Positions 36,170 through 44,723 are shown, numbered from the stretch's first letter. The stretch is DNA of 64,000 bases from JBBQUN01 sp963717115 (GCA_963717115.1 CAVQVO010000009.1:62001-126000); one strand, 5' to 3'. The notes: generated by a model from the letters alone, not told the origin. Program-made: numbers and translations.

Positions 36170-37102
36170 ATGACCGCTGCTGCCAGCCCGTTCGTTTCCG
36201 AGACCTTCGATGCCGAGCAGTGGGAAGTCGTCCCGGGGTTCGAGTTCACCGACATCACCTACCACCGGGCCCGCCATGTTCCCGCCGTCCGCGTGGCGTT
36301 CGACCGGCCCGAGATCCGAAACGCCTTTCGTCCCCACACCGTCGACGAGCTCTACCGGGCGCTCGACCACGCTCGGATGTCGAGCGACATCGGCTGTGTG
36401 CTCCTCACGGGCAACGGACCGTCACCGAAGGACGGCGGCTGGGCGTTCTGCTCGGGCGGCGATCAACGCATCCGCGGTCGCGACGGCTACAAGTACGCCG
36501 CCGACGGGACCACCAGCGAGACCGCCGAGGCCATCGACGCGGGCCGGGCCGGTCGGCTGCACATCCTCGAGGTGCAACGTCTGATCCGGATGATGCCCAA
36601 GGTGGTGATCTGCGTGGTCCCCGGTTGGGCGGCCGGCGGTGGGCACAGCCTGCACGTCGTGTGCGACCTGACCATCGCCAGTCGGGAGCACGCCCGCTTC
36701 AAGCAGACCGACACCGACGTGGCCAGCTTCGACGGAGGGTTCGGTTCGGCACTCCTGGCCCGACAGGTGGGCCAGAAGTTCGCCCGCGAGATCTTCTTCC
36801 TCGGCAGGACCTACACCGCCGACGAGGCCCACCGGCAGGGTGTGGTGAACGCCGTGGTCGACCACGCCGACCTCGAGACCGAGGCGCTGGCGTGGGCCGC
36901 CGAGATCTGCCGCAAGTCCCCGACCGCCCAACGCATGGCCAAGTACGCGCTCAACATGGTCGACGACGGCATGGTCGGCCAGCAGGTGTTCGCCGGCGAG
37001 GCGACCCGCCTGGCCTACATGACCGACGAAGCCCAGGAGGGTCGGGACGCCTTCCTCGAAAAGCGCGACCCCGACTGGTCGCCGTTCCCGTACTACTTCT
37101 GA
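36170..37102 (+). CDS. menB: 1,4-Dihydroxy-2-naphthoyl-CoA synthase
   Basis: 310 residues, crotonase fold, with the insertions specific to MenB: FCSGGDQRIRG, the oxyanion loop WAAGGGHSLHVVCDL, and TDTDVASFDGGFGS carrying the catalytic Asp of the type that does not depend on bicarbonate. The C-terminal WSPFPYYF is also typical. It closes the naphthoquinone ring from o-succinylbenzoyl-CoA, the product of MenE encoded 6 kb away. Confidence 0.95.
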   Translation: MTAAASPFVSETFDAEQWEVVPGFEFTDITYHRARHVPAVRVAFDRPEIRNAFRPHTVDELYRALDHARMSSDIGCVLLTGNGPSPKDGGWAFCSGGDQRIRGRDGYKYAADGTTSETAEAIDAGRAGRLHILEVQRLIRMMPKVVICVVPGWAAGGGHSLHVVCDLTIASREHARFKQTDTDVASFDGGFGSALLARQVGQKFAREIFFLGRTYTADEAHRQGVVNAVVDHADLETEALAWAAEICRKSPTAQRMAKYALNMVDDGMVGQQVFAGEATRLAYMTDEAQEGRDAFLEKRDPDWSPFPYYF

Positions 37103-37121
37103 GGCCCGTTCGTGGCGACGA

Positions 37122-37727
37122 TCACGAGGGCCGGACGTCGGGGAGCCGAGATCCGTGCCCGATCAGTCGCCATGGCCGGGCGACGAGCACGAAGACGACC
37201 AGCGCCACCAGGAGCGGCCCGAACCCGGGTGCCATCGACACGGCGAGCCCGCCACCCGTCGGCGACGGATCGACGGTGACCTCGGATCCGACGAAGGGGA
37301 ACAGCCCCGACGACACCGGGGTCGTGACACCGCTGTCGAGAACCCCCTCGGCGTAGACCAACGCCATCAGCATGAACACCAGGGCGAGCGTGGCGAACGT
37401 GGACAGCCCGGCCCACCAACCGGCGAGCCAGCGGGGTCGGCTCACGTCGTCGACGACGGCCTCACGAGCCATCGTTCGCAGACTTCCGACCCGACGGATG
37501 GCGGTGGTGGCCCCGACCGACGAGGCCGCCTCGGCCAGATTGGCCCGCAGCTCCGATCGCAGGGACCGTCGCCGCCGCGCCGGGACCGAGTTCAGGTCGA
37601 GCCAGAAGTCGTAGCGGAGCGACGCCCCCCACACCCGGGCCCGGTCGACGATCGAGGTCTTCCCGGGGTGACGATTGGCGAGGACGTCCTCGACGCCGTC
37701 GTCGGTCGTGATCGATCGTTCGTTCAT
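37122..37727 (-). CDS. HAAS-type membrane protein paired with PadR
   Basis: 201 residues from ATG 37727, which overlaps the padR stop (ATGA) and has a good SD GGAGGTG. A cytosolic helical N-terminus with LNSVPARRRRSLRSELRANL resembles the HAAS-type domain often found next to PadR regulators. Two membrane helices (FATLALVFMLMALVYAEG and LLVALVVFVLVARPW) follow. Likely a membrane partner or target of the regulator; the actual function is unknown. Confidence 0.72.
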   Translation of the reverse strand: MNERSITTDDGVEDVLANRHPGKTSIVDRARVWGASLRYDFWLDLNSVPARRRRSLRSELRANLAEAASSVGATTAIRRVGSLRTMAREAVVDDVSRPRWLAGWWAGLSTFATLALVFMLMALVYAEGVLDSGVTTPVSSGLFPFVGSEVTVDPSPTGGGLAVSMAPGFGPLLVALVVFVLVARPWRLIGHGSRLPDVRPS

Positions 37728-38122
37728 GACGACACCTCCTGGCTCGTTCGGCCGGGGGCCGAGGGTTCCGACGGGGTTTCGAGGACCGTCGGAACGACGT
37801 CCACCCCCAGCACCCGATCGACGTTCGATCGGAGTTCTTGCCACGACTCGGTCGTCCGAGCGAGTTCGAGCTCGCCCTGGGCGGTGGGTCGGTAGTACTT
37901 GCGGGCCGGACCGGAGTCCGACGGCACGAGCCTCGAGCGGAGCAGACCCTTGCCCTCGAGCCGGGTGAGCGCCGGGTACACGGTGCCCTCGGCGAGGTCG
38001 TCGAAGCCGAGCGCCTGGAGCCGAGTGACGACGGAGTAGCCGTAGTCCTCGTGCTCGGCGAGGACCCGCAGCAGCAACATCGAGAGGATTCCCTTCAAGA
38101 CCTGGGTGTCGTGGTTCGCCAC
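37724..38122 (-). CDS. PadR-family transcriptional regulator
   Basis: 132 residues from GTG 38122. Winged helix with LKGILSMLLLRVLAEHEDYGY and the wing segment EGTVYPALTRLEGKGLL, then a short C-terminal dimerisation helix. PadR proteins usually repress their own operon. A promoter with a TTGACA box lies within a palindrome right upstream, and the predicted transcript start coincides with the GTG, so the mRNA is probably leaderless and autoregulated. Confidence 0.9.
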   Translation of the reverse strand: MANHDTQVLKGILSMLLLRVLAEHEDYGYSVVTRLQALGFDDLAEGTVYPALTRLEGKGLLRSRLVPSDSGPARKYYRPTAQGELELARTTESWQELRSNVDRVLGVDVVPTVLETPSEPSAPGRTSQEVSS

Positions 38123-38128
38123 TCACTC

Positions 38129-38161
38129 AACGTATGCCCAGTACTATGTATTGTCAAGTAC
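38129..38161 (-). promoter_or_regulatory. padR promoter and probable PadR operator
   Basis: Read on the minus strand: TTGACA (38157-38152), 17-base spacer, TACGTT (38134-38129), 6 bases to the GTG. The arms GTACT (38161-38157) and AGTAC (38145-38141) make a 21-base palindrome covering the -35 box, with an ATGT/ACAT-like centre as in known PadR sites. Binding there would block RNA polymerase. Confidence 0.65.
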
Positions 38162-38475
38162 CTTGCCGTCCCCGGTACCGCCCACCCGCCACCGCCCGCA
38201 CGGCCCAGCCCCGCCGACACCGCCGCCGCCGCACCACCGCCCGCCGAACCGTGGCGCCACCGTCCGTTCCCGCACTTTCGTGGGGCCTCCGTACGCCGCG
38301 CCGTACGAAGCCTCCGCGGTTGCCCGGAAAACGACGGAGGCTCCACGGTTGCGAACGGGCGATGGAGGAGTCCGAGGGTGCACGGGTCCAGGGTGCACGG
38401 GTCCAGGGTGCACGGGTCCAGGTGCACGGGTCAGGGTGCACCGGTTGGGGTCCGCTGGTCGGAGTGATGGCGGGG
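38162..38475. other. GC-rich intergenic stretch between padR and menF
   Basis: No supported gene lies here. It has C-rich low-complexity sequence, a local palindrome CGTACGCCGCGCCGTACG near 38290, a loose duplication (GCCTCCGCGGTTGC and GGCTCCACGGTTGC), and a tandem 15-base repeat listed separately. It lies upstream of padR and downstream of menF, so it could hold a terminator for menF. Confidence 0.5.
38376..38446. repeat. Tandem 15-base repeat (GGGTGCACGGGTCCA)
   Basis: Three exact copies at 38376-38390, 38391-38405 and 38406-38420, then two decayed copies (13 bases from 38421, and one from 38434). Each unit contains the palindrome GTGCAC. It lies just after the menF stop. Confidence 0.9.
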
Positions 38476-39711
38476 TCAGGGTCGAACGAGGGCGGAGAGC
38501 ATCGCCTGGAACTTCGAACGGGTCTCGGCCAGTTCGGCGGCGGGGTCGGAGTCGGCGACCACACCGACCCCGGCGCAGAAACGGGCCTCGGCCCCGCGCA
38601 CCTCGGCCGAGCGAAGGGCAACGGCGAACGCCCCGTTGCCGGCGGCGTCGACCCATCCGGCCGGTCCGGCGTACCGACCACGCTCGAGCCCTTCGAGCTC
38701 GGCGATCAGCTCCAGCGCCCGTCCCTGTGGGTTGCCCCCGACCGCCGGCGTCGGATGGAGGGCCGACACCAGTTCGAGCACCGAAGCCGCCGGGGACGAC
38801 AGGCGCCCTTCGACCCGGGTTCCGAGATGGTGCACGTTGGCGAGCGTGACGATCGACGGCTCCGGCTCGGCATCGACGTAGCTGCAGTAGGTGAGCAGGG
38901 TGTCGAGCAGCCAGTCGATGGTGATGCGGTGTTCCCACCGGTTCTTGTCCGAAGCGAGCAGACCGGCGGCGAGGCGGGCATCGGCCTCGGGGTCCGACGA
39001 ACGCGGCGCCGTGCCGGCCAAGGGGTGGGCCCGCACGATGTCGTCGCTCCGACCGACGAGCAGCTCGGGCGAGGCACCGAGGAACCCATCGATCGAGAAC
39101 AGGATCGCCGAGCGGAACGACTGTCGGAGCCGATCGAGCACCGCCGGCACGTCGATCGGTCGATCGGCGGTGAACCGCAACTCGCGGGCCATCACGACCT
39201 TCTCGACCTCTCCGTCTCGGATGCGTTCGACCGCCCGTCCGACGACGTCGTCACGCCAGGCCTCGGGCGCCATCGACGAGGTCAGCGTCATCGACTGGGC
39301 CTGCGGGCCCGACGAGCCGCGGTCGGCCTCGGCCACCACCTCGTCGATCTCGGCGCGGGCCGCCTCGTCGGACAGACCGGCCGGGGTGGTGATCCAGCGC
39401 CTCCCCTCCGGTCCCCGACCGAGGACGATGCGGGGCACGATGAGCTCGCCAGGGGTCGTGCGGTCGAACGGGAACGCCCCGAAGGCCACCGGACCCGAGC
39501 CCGACACCCCGACCAGATCCTCACCGGCCATCGCCGCCAGGGCACGCTGGGCATCCGCTCCGCCACCCGGGCGCACGACCGGGATCCGGCATCGTTCACC
39601 GATCCCGGCCAGAGCGAAGTCGCCGTGGGCGTAGAGCAGTCCGGTCCGCGCCCCGATCGCGACCGGGTCGAGATCGTTGGAGAATCGGCGGCTCGTCATC
39701 GGCTCGGTCAC
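38476..39711 (-). CDS. menF: Isochorismate synthase
   Basis: 411 residues from GTG 39711, chosen because TACGCT lies 7 bases upstream and there is no SD; ATG 39699 is the alternative. Chorismate-utilising fold: KVVMARELRF, SPELLVGR, AHPLAGTAPR, HHLGTRVEGRL, LHPTPAVGGNP and CAGVGVVADSDPAAELAET are all present in order. It turns chorismate into isochorismate for MenD; a siderophore role (EntC-like) is less likely because the menaquinone genes are nearby. Confidence 0.9.
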   Translation of the reverse strand: MTEPMTSRRFSNDLDPVAIGARTGLLYAHGDFALAGIGERCRIPVVRPGGGADAQRALAAMAGEDLVGVSGSGPVAFGAFPFDRTTPGELIVPRIVLGRGPEGRRWITTPAGLSDEAARAEIDEVVAEADRGSSGPQAQSMTLTSSMAPEAWRDDVVGRAVERIRDGEVEKVVMARELRFTADRPIDVPAVLDRLRQSFRSAILFSIDGFLGASPELLVGRSDDIVRAHPLAGTAPRSSDPEADARLAAGLLASDKNRWEHRITIDWLLDTLLTYCSYVDAEPEPSIVTLANVHHLGTRVEGRLSSPAASVLELVSALHPTPAVGGNPQGRALELIAELEGLERGRYAGPAGWVDAAGNGAFAVALRSAEVRGAEARFCAGVGVVADSDPAAELAETRSKFQAMLSALVRP

Positions 39712-39718
39712 GTCTTGG

Positions 39719-39724
39719 AGCGTA
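39719..39724 (-). promoter_or_regulatory. Probable -10 element (TACGCT) of menF
   Basis: TACGCT on the minus strand ends 7 bases before GTG 39711. The divergent SRPBCC gene starts at 39745, only 33 bases away, with CAGACT (39732-39737) as its own possible -10. Confidence 0.45.
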
Positions 39725-39744
39725 GAACGGGCAGACTGGCATCC

Positions 39745-40197
39745 GTGGATCGAACGATCAGCACCATCGCCCCTGCCACGCCCCATCGGGTCCATCAGAT
39801 CGTGGCCGACCTCGACACCTACCAGCACTGGTTGGCCCTGGTCCACCGGGTCGAGCCGGCACCCGCCGCCGACGACGACGGCGGACCGGCCTGGTGGGTC
39901 ACCCTCCGGGCCAAGGTCGGCCCCTTCGCCCGTACCAAACGGCTCCGGATGGTCCGGGTCGCCATCGACCCACCCGACTCGGTGCGCTTCGAACGCCGCG
40001 AGACCGATGGTCGCGATCATTCGGCGTGGATCATGGCCGCCTCGGTGAGCCCGACCAGCCACGACAGCGAGAGCGACGTCGAGGTCACCCTTCGCTACGA
40101 CGGCCAGCTCTGGAACGGCGCCCTCGACAGCGTGCTCGGCGGCGCCATCGACAGCGCGGTACGGGGCCTGAGCGACTACGTCGCCCGGCACGCCTGA
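39745..40197 (+). CDS. SRPBCC (START-like) family protein
   Basis: 150 residues from GTG 39745. The N-terminus ATPHRVHQIVADLDTYQHWL and later WWVTLRAKVGPFARTKRLRM and VRFERRETDG fit a polyketide cyclase/ligand-binding SRPBCC barrel. Probably binds a hydrophobic ligand; ligand unknown. Divergent from menF. Confidence 0.78.
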   Translation: MDRTISTIAPATPHRVHQIVADLDTYQHWLALVHRVEPAPAADDDGGPAWWVTLRAKVGPFARTKRLRMVRVAIDPPDSVRFERRETDGRDHSAWIMAASVSPTSHDSESDVEVTLRYDGQLWNGALDSVLGGAIDSAVRGLSDYVARHA

Positions 40198-40270
40198 CCT
40201 CGACCGGCACTCGCACCCGACGCCGCCCCGGTCCTCGGCGCAGGGCCGACCCGACCGCGAAACCGGCGGG

Positions 40271-41578
40271 TCAGCCGGCCCCGACGAAGCTGGGCTGACC
40301 CGTGGCCTGGCGGACCCGCTGCCACTCGGCGCCGGCCGGATCGAGCCGGCGCCGACGGTCGGTGCTCACCTCGATGGGGACGATCGTGAACTGCCCACTC
40401 CAGTGCCCGATCACCACGTCGGTGAAGCCGGCCATGGCTGCGTGCGCAGCGTGCTGGCCGAGCGCGAGGCAGAACTCGCCGTCGGTGGCATTGGCCGCAC
40501 CGCCCCGCACCAGGTAGCTCGGGTCGATGTACTTGACGGTGGCGTCGAGTCCGCGGCAATGCTCGGCGATCCGATCGCGGAGATGGGCGCCGATGTCGCC
40601 CAGCTTGGCGTTCCCCGAGGCGTCGGTGCCGGCCCGGCGGACGTAGTCCTGACCGGCCCCCTCGGCCACCACGATCACGCAGTGATGCCGGTCGGCCAGA
40701 CGTCGATCGACGTAGGCCAGGAGTCCCTGATCGCCTTCGAGGTCGAACTCGACCTCGGGAACGAGGCAGATGTTGACGTCGGGGTTCGCCAGCGACGCGT
40801 GAGCGGCGATGAAACCGGAGTGGCGCCCCATCAGCTTGACGATCCCGACCCCGTTCATGGCCCCGCGAGCCTCGTTGTGCGCGACGGCGATGGCCGTCGT
40901 GCCGCGCTCGACGGCGGTCGAGAATCCGAAACTCCGCTCGACCCACATGATGTCGTTGTCGATCGTCTTGGGAACACCGACGACCGAGATCACCAGTCCT
41001 CGGCGTTCGATCTCGTCGGCGATCGCCGAGGCGCCGCGCAACGTGCCGTCGCCGCCGATGCAGAAGAGCATCGAGATGCGCCGCTCGACGAGGGTGTCGA
41101 CCATGACCGAGACGTCCTGGGGGCCACGGCTCGAACCGAGCAGGGTGCCCCCCTCGGCGTGGATGCCGTCGACGACGTCGTGGGTGAGGGCCATGGGTGG
41201 CTGGCCGCCCGGTGTGATCCCGGCATACCCGTACCGGAACCCGTCGACCTCCTCGACGCCGTAGAGGTAGCGGAGCGAGAACGTGATGCTTCGAATCACG
41301 TCGTTGAGCCCCGGGCACAGCCCTCCGCACGTGACGATCCCGGCCCGAACCTGCGAGGCATCGAAGGCGAGATCGGGACGCGGTCCGGCGGCCACGAAAC
41401 CGGGGATCTCCTCGCCCCGGGCCACGAAGTCGTCGACGTCGGCCCGGAGACTCGGCACCAGCACGGCCGGTTCGTCACCCGAGGGGGCGACACCGGCGAC
41501 CAACTTGGCGGGGAGGGCGTGCCGACGATCGGCGAAGCGCCGGGGGACGAGGCTCGGGCTCGATGGGAAACTCGTCAC
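40271..41578 (-). CDS. 6-Phosphofructokinase (long, PPi-enzyme-like lineage, predicted ATP-dependent)
   Basis: 435 residues with GIVTCGGLCPGLNDVIR, YAGITPGG, FCIGGDGTLRGA, VVGVPKTIDNDI and MGRHSGFIAAHASL. The GGDGT motif has Gly at the position that selects ATP (PPi enzymes have Asp there), while PKTIDND carries the lysine of the PPi-dependent and long ATP-dependent groups. So this is probably an ATP-PFK of the long type seen in some bacteria, plants and trypanosomes; donor choice is inferred. The GTG start has GGAG seven bases upstream, and TACATT (complement of 41626-41631) may be its -10. Confidence 0.9.
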   Translation of the reverse strand: MTSFPSSPSLVPRRFADRRHALPAKLVAGVAPSGDEPAVLVPSLRADVDDFVARGEEIPGFVAAGPRPDLAFDASQVRAGIVTCGGLCPGLNDVIRSITFSLRYLYGVEEVDGFRYGYAGITPGGQPPMALTHDVVDGIHAEGGTLLGSSRGPQDVSVMVDTLVERRISMLFCIGGDGTLRGASAIADEIERRGLVISVVGVPKTIDNDIMWVERSFGFSTAVERGTTAIAVAHNEARGAMNGVGIVKLMGRHSGFIAAHASLANPDVNICLVPEVEFDLEGDQGLLAYVDRRLADRHHCVIVVAEGAGQDYVRRAGTDASGNAKLGDIGAHLRDRIAEHCRGLDATVKYIDPSYLVRGGAANATDGEFCLALGQHAAHAAMAGFTDVVIGHWSGQFTIVPIEVSTDRRRRLDPAGAEWQRVRQATGQPSFVGAG

Positions 41579-41659
41579 GGGGACTCCAGGGGAACGGCAA
41601 CGACGGAGGTCGGGGGACCCCTTCGAATGTAGGGGATGGAAGCCGCCTCGACGTGTCCG

Positions 41660-42607
41660 TCAGCCTCGGGATCGAGCGTCGGTGAGCGGGGTCAGCCACC
41701 GCCGGGCGAGTGGATGATCGGCCGAGGCGATCATCGCATCGACCTCGCTCCGGATCGCGGCCGACACCGGTCCGTCGGCACCGAACGTGACGTCGTCGAG
41801 ACGCACGATCGGCGCAACCGGTGCGTTGGTCGAACACAGGAACAGCTCGTCGGCGCCGATCACCTCGTCCCAGCCGACACCCCGCACCTCGGCGTGGAAG
41901 CCGAGATGGGCGCCGATGTCGAGCACGAGGCGCCGGGTGATGCCGTCGAGCACGACGTCGAGGGGCGGCACGATCAACCGGTTGCCGCGCACGACGAACA
42001 GGCTCTGGGTCGTCCCCTCGGCCAGGAGTCCGTCGACGGTTCGGAAGACCACGCCGTCGAACCCCTCCGCCATCGCCGCCAGGGTTTCGCGAACGCCGAC
42101 GGTGTAGGACGCCGCGACCTTCAGACCCGGCGGGAGCAGCGACCTCGGCATCTTGGGGGCCTGCGCCGTCTTCAGGGACAGCGGCGGGGCCGGCGGCAGG
42201 CCCGGTTCGAGCGGATCGGGCACGAAGGCCGCCACGGTGATGGTGGGTTGCAGCGAAACCGGCAGGCTCTTGGTCGGGATCTCGGCCCAGGCCGCCACGA
42301 CCTTGACGATGGCCGCCCCGGGATTGGCGGCGACCACCTCGACCACGGCACGCTCCAGTCCACCCAACGACACGGTCGGTTGCATGCCCATCAGCGCCAT
42401 CGAACGCTCCAATCGGGCCAGGTGGGGGCGCAAGCCGATCGCCGTTGGCCCGGTCGGTCCCTCGACCACCCGCATCACGTCGAAGACCGCCGTGCCCCGC
42501 ATCACCGCATGCGAGAACACCGAGATCGTGGCCTCACCCAGCGGGCGGAGGGCGCCGTCGACCCAGACCAGCATCGAATCGGGTCCCGGCGGTTCGGCGG
42601 CATTCAC
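41660..42607 (-). CDS. Class IV PLP aminotransferase (BCAT/ADC-lyase fold)
   Basis: 315 residues from GTG 42607. Fold-type IV: N-terminal VWVDGALRPLGEATISVF, the PLP lysine in PGLKVAASYTVGVRE, and LLAEGTTQSLF with the conserved Glu. C-terminal ELFLCSTNAPVAPI replaces the usual E-(A/V)-F-xx-(G/S)-T signature. The family covers branched-chain aminotransferases, D-amino acid aminotransferases and 4-amino-4-deoxychorismate lyase; the substrate cannot be told. It is divergent from menE, with only 23 bases between start codons. Confidence 0.83.
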   Translation of the reverse strand: MNAAEPPGPDSMLVWVDGALRPLGEATISVFSHAVMRGTAVFDVMRVVEGPTGPTAIGLRPHLARLERSMALMGMQPTVSLGGLERAVVEVVAANPGAAIVKVVAAWAEIPTKSLPVSLQPTITVAAFVPDPLEPGLPPAPPLSLKTAQAPKMPRSLLPPGLKVAASYTVGVRETLAAMAEGFDGVVFRTVDGLLAEGTTQSLFVVRGNRLIVPPLDVVLDGITRRLVLDIGAHLGFHAEVRGVGWDEVIGADELFLCSTNAPVAPIVRLDDVTFGADGPVSAAIRSEVDAMIASADHPLARRWLTPLTDARSRG

Positions 42608-42614
42608 CAGCCGA

Positions 42615-42624
42615 ACCCTAGTCT
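42615..42624. promoter_or_regulatory. Overlapping divergent -10 elements for menE and the class IV aminotransferase
   Basis: Plus strand: TAGTCT (42619-42624), 6 bases before the menE ATG. Minus strand: TAGGGT (42620-42615), 7 bases before GTG 42607. The two boxes overlap by two bases in a 23-base gap. No -35 was recognised for either; it would lie inside the opposite gene. Confidence 0.5.
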
Positions 42625-42630
42625 GGGCCG

Positions 42631-43743
42631 ATGCCCGACCTCGTGCTGCTGGACCTCCCGGGAGGACCGGGCTTCGTCGACGCCCTGCAGCGGGTCTGGG
42701 CCGACGGCGACGCCGCCTTCCCCCTCGACCGGCGACTCCCGTCGGTCGAACGAGACCGGGTGATCGCCGCCCTCGCCCCCGGGGCGGTCATCGAGTCCGA
42801 CGGCCGCCGCCGGTCGCACTCGGGCGGCCGGCCGGTCGAGCCCGGTGACGCACTCGTCGTCGCCACCAGTGGCACGACCGGGCTCCCCAAGGGGGTCGTC
42901 CTCACCCACGAGGCCCTGATGGCGTCGGCCCGGGCCACCTCGGCCGTCATCGGCGTCGACCCCGGGACCGACCGCTGGCTCGCGTGCCTCCCCCTCGCCC
43001 ACATCGGTGGGTTGTCGGTGGTCACCCGATCGCTGCTCACCGGCACGCCGCTCGAGGTGCACGACGGGTTCGACGCCGGCGCGGTCCTGGCCGCCGCCGG
43101 GCGGGGCGCCACGCTCGTCTCGCTGGTCACCCGGGCGCTCGCCCAGGTGCCCGCCGATCGGTTCCGCGTGGTCGTGATCGGCGGCGCCGCGCCCCCACCC
43201 GATCGACCACCCAACGTCGTCGCCACCTATGGCATGACCGAGACCGGTTCGGGCGTCGTGTACGACCGCACACCGATCGACGGGGTCGAGATCCGGATCG
43301 ACGGCGACGGCGAGATCTGGCTCCGAGGCCCGATGCTGTTCCGGGCCTATCGCGACGGCACCGACCCGAAGGTCGACGGTTGGTTCCCGACCGGCGACCT
43401 CGGCGAGTGGCGCGACGGCCGACTCTGGGTCGAGGGGCGCCGCGGCGACGTGATCGTCACCGGCGGGGAGAAGGTGTGGCCCGAGCGGGCCGAGACCGTG
43501 CTCACCCGCCGACTGGGCCTCGCCGACGTCGCCGTGGTCGGACGTCCGCACCCCGAGTGGGGGGCCGAGGTGGTCGCCCTCGTCGTACCGGGGGCCGACG
43601 GGGCCCTGCCGTCACTCGAGGCCGTGCGCGACGCCGTGCGGTCCGAGCTCCCCGTCTGGTATGCGCCTCGTCGGATCGAACCCGTCGATGCCCTCCCCCG
43701 GACTGCGCTCGGCAAACTCCGACGGACCGCGCTCCGGGACTGA
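42631..43743 (+). CDS. menE: o-Succinylbenzoate-CoA ligase
   Basis: 370 residues, a short acyl-adenylating enzyme as in actinobacterial MenE. The P-loop TSGTTGLPKG, PLAHIGGLSVV, YGMTETGSGV, the hinge WFPTGDLG and the C-terminal lysine motif RTALGKLRR are all in place. It activates o-succinylbenzoate for MenB. The start has no SD. Confidence 0.93.
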   Translation: MPDLVLLDLPGGPGFVDALQRVWADGDAAFPLDRRLPSVERDRVIAALAPGAVIESDGRRRSHSGGRPVEPGDALVVATSGTTGLPKGVVLTHEALMASARATSAVIGVDPGTDRWLACLPLAHIGGLSVVTRSLLTGTPLEVHDGFDAGAVLAAAGRGATLVSLVTRALAQVPADRFRVVVIGGAAPPPDRPPNVVATYGMTETGSGVVYDRTPIDGVEIRIDGDGEIWLRGPMLFRAYRDGTDPKVDGWFPTGDLGEWRDGRLWVEGRRGDVIVTGGEKVWPERAETVLTRRLGLADVAVVGRPHPEWGAEVVALVVPGADGALPSLEAVRDAVRSELPVWYAPRRIEPVDALPRTALGKLRRTALRD

Positions 43744-43774
43744 GTTCACCCGGAGGGCCCGACCGACGGGCCGG

Positions 43775-44629
43775 TCAGCGGGAGCCGAGCGCCTGCCGGG
43801 CGAGTTCGAGGTCGTCGGGATTGGTGATCCCGATCCACGCCTCGGGGGAGGAGACCACGTCGACCACCAGCCGGCCCTCGGACATCAACACGGCGACCTC
43901 GGTCGGGAGCAGGCATTCGGCCTTCTCGGTGTCGGCGTTCACCGCGAAGAACGCCGCCCACCGCTCGGCGAAGTCGCCCATCACGCCCGGGTGGAAACAC
44001 CACATGTTCATCGAGACGGGCGTGTCCTCGGCAATGGGCCCACCCTTGGCGTGGAGCACGCCGTCGGCCCGACGTTCGCAATCGTGGGTCTCGTCGATGC
44101 CCACCAGTCGTTCGTCGGCGACCTGGCAGATCCCCCGGCTCACGGTTCCCGCCGGTGGGACGGTGTTGCCGAGTTCGAAGGCGACGAGACCGGCCGAACC
44201 GGGGCCGAGATCGCCGAGGAGGTCGGCGGCCAGGCGGAAGGAGCGAGGACCGTAGTAGTCGTCGGCGTTGATCACGCAGAAGGGTGTCTCGACCGCGTCG
44301 GCGGCGCTGAGGATCGCGTGCAGGGTGCCCCACGGCTTGGCCCGGGGTGGGCCGAGATCGTCCTGGCGAACGTAGGTGATGTCGGACGCCGCACCCCGGT
44401 CGCCGCCATGCACCGAATCGATGTGCGCCCGGACGTCGTCCTCGATGTCGGAGCGCACGATCATGACGACGGGCCCGAAGCCGGCGGCCCGGGCATCGAG
44501 GATGCTGAAGTCGAGGATCGCCTCGTCGTTCGGGCCGACCCGGGCGAGTTGCTTCACCCCACCGAATCGGCTTCCGAGTCCGGCGGCCATGATGAGCAGG
44601 GTCGGCTTCGTCGGTTCCGATGCAGTCAT
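43775..44629 (-). CDS. Nucleotidyltransferase (sugar-phosphate NTP transferase type)
   Basis: 284 residues. Nucleotide-binding N-terminus LLIMAAGLGSRFGGVKQL, a Rossmann-like core with PWGTLHAILSA and the metal-binding VINADDYYG, then GTVSRGICQV and MNMWCFHPG. This matches NTP_transferase proteins that activate sugar phosphates or choline-type head groups. The substrate is unknown. An SD-like GAGGGG precedes the ATG. Confidence 0.85.
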   Translation of the reverse strand: MTASEPTKPTLLIMAAGLGSRFGGVKQLARVGPNDEAILDFSILDARAAGFGPVVMIVRSDIEDDVRAHIDSVHGGDRGAASDITYVRQDDLGPPRAKPWGTLHAILSAADAVETPFCVINADDYYGPRSFRLAADLLGDLGPGSAGLVAFELGNTVPPAGTVSRGICQVADERLVGIDETHDCERRADGVLHAKGGPIAEDTPVSMNMWCFHPGVMGDFAERWAAFFAVNADTEKAECLLPTEVAVLMSEGRLVVDVVSSPEAWIGITNPDDLELARQALGSR

Positions 44630-44711
44630 CCCCTCATCGTCGTCCGCCGGAGCCCGACTTCCAATCCTTTGGCCGAGAAAGTCGGGCTGACGCCGATCGA
44701 GGCCGCTCCTC

Positions 44712-44717
44712 TACGCT
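44712..44717 (+). promoter_or_regulatory. Probable -10 element (TACGCT) of the EamA transporter gene
   Basis: TACGCT ends 6 bases before ATG 44724; no SD, so a leaderless transcript is likely. Confidence 0.42.
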
Positions 44718-44723
44718 CGGTCG

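Noticed and set aside
38376..38446. Possible CRISPR array or plasmid iterons
   Set aside because: Units are contiguous 15-mers without spacers, and there is no replication gene nearby.
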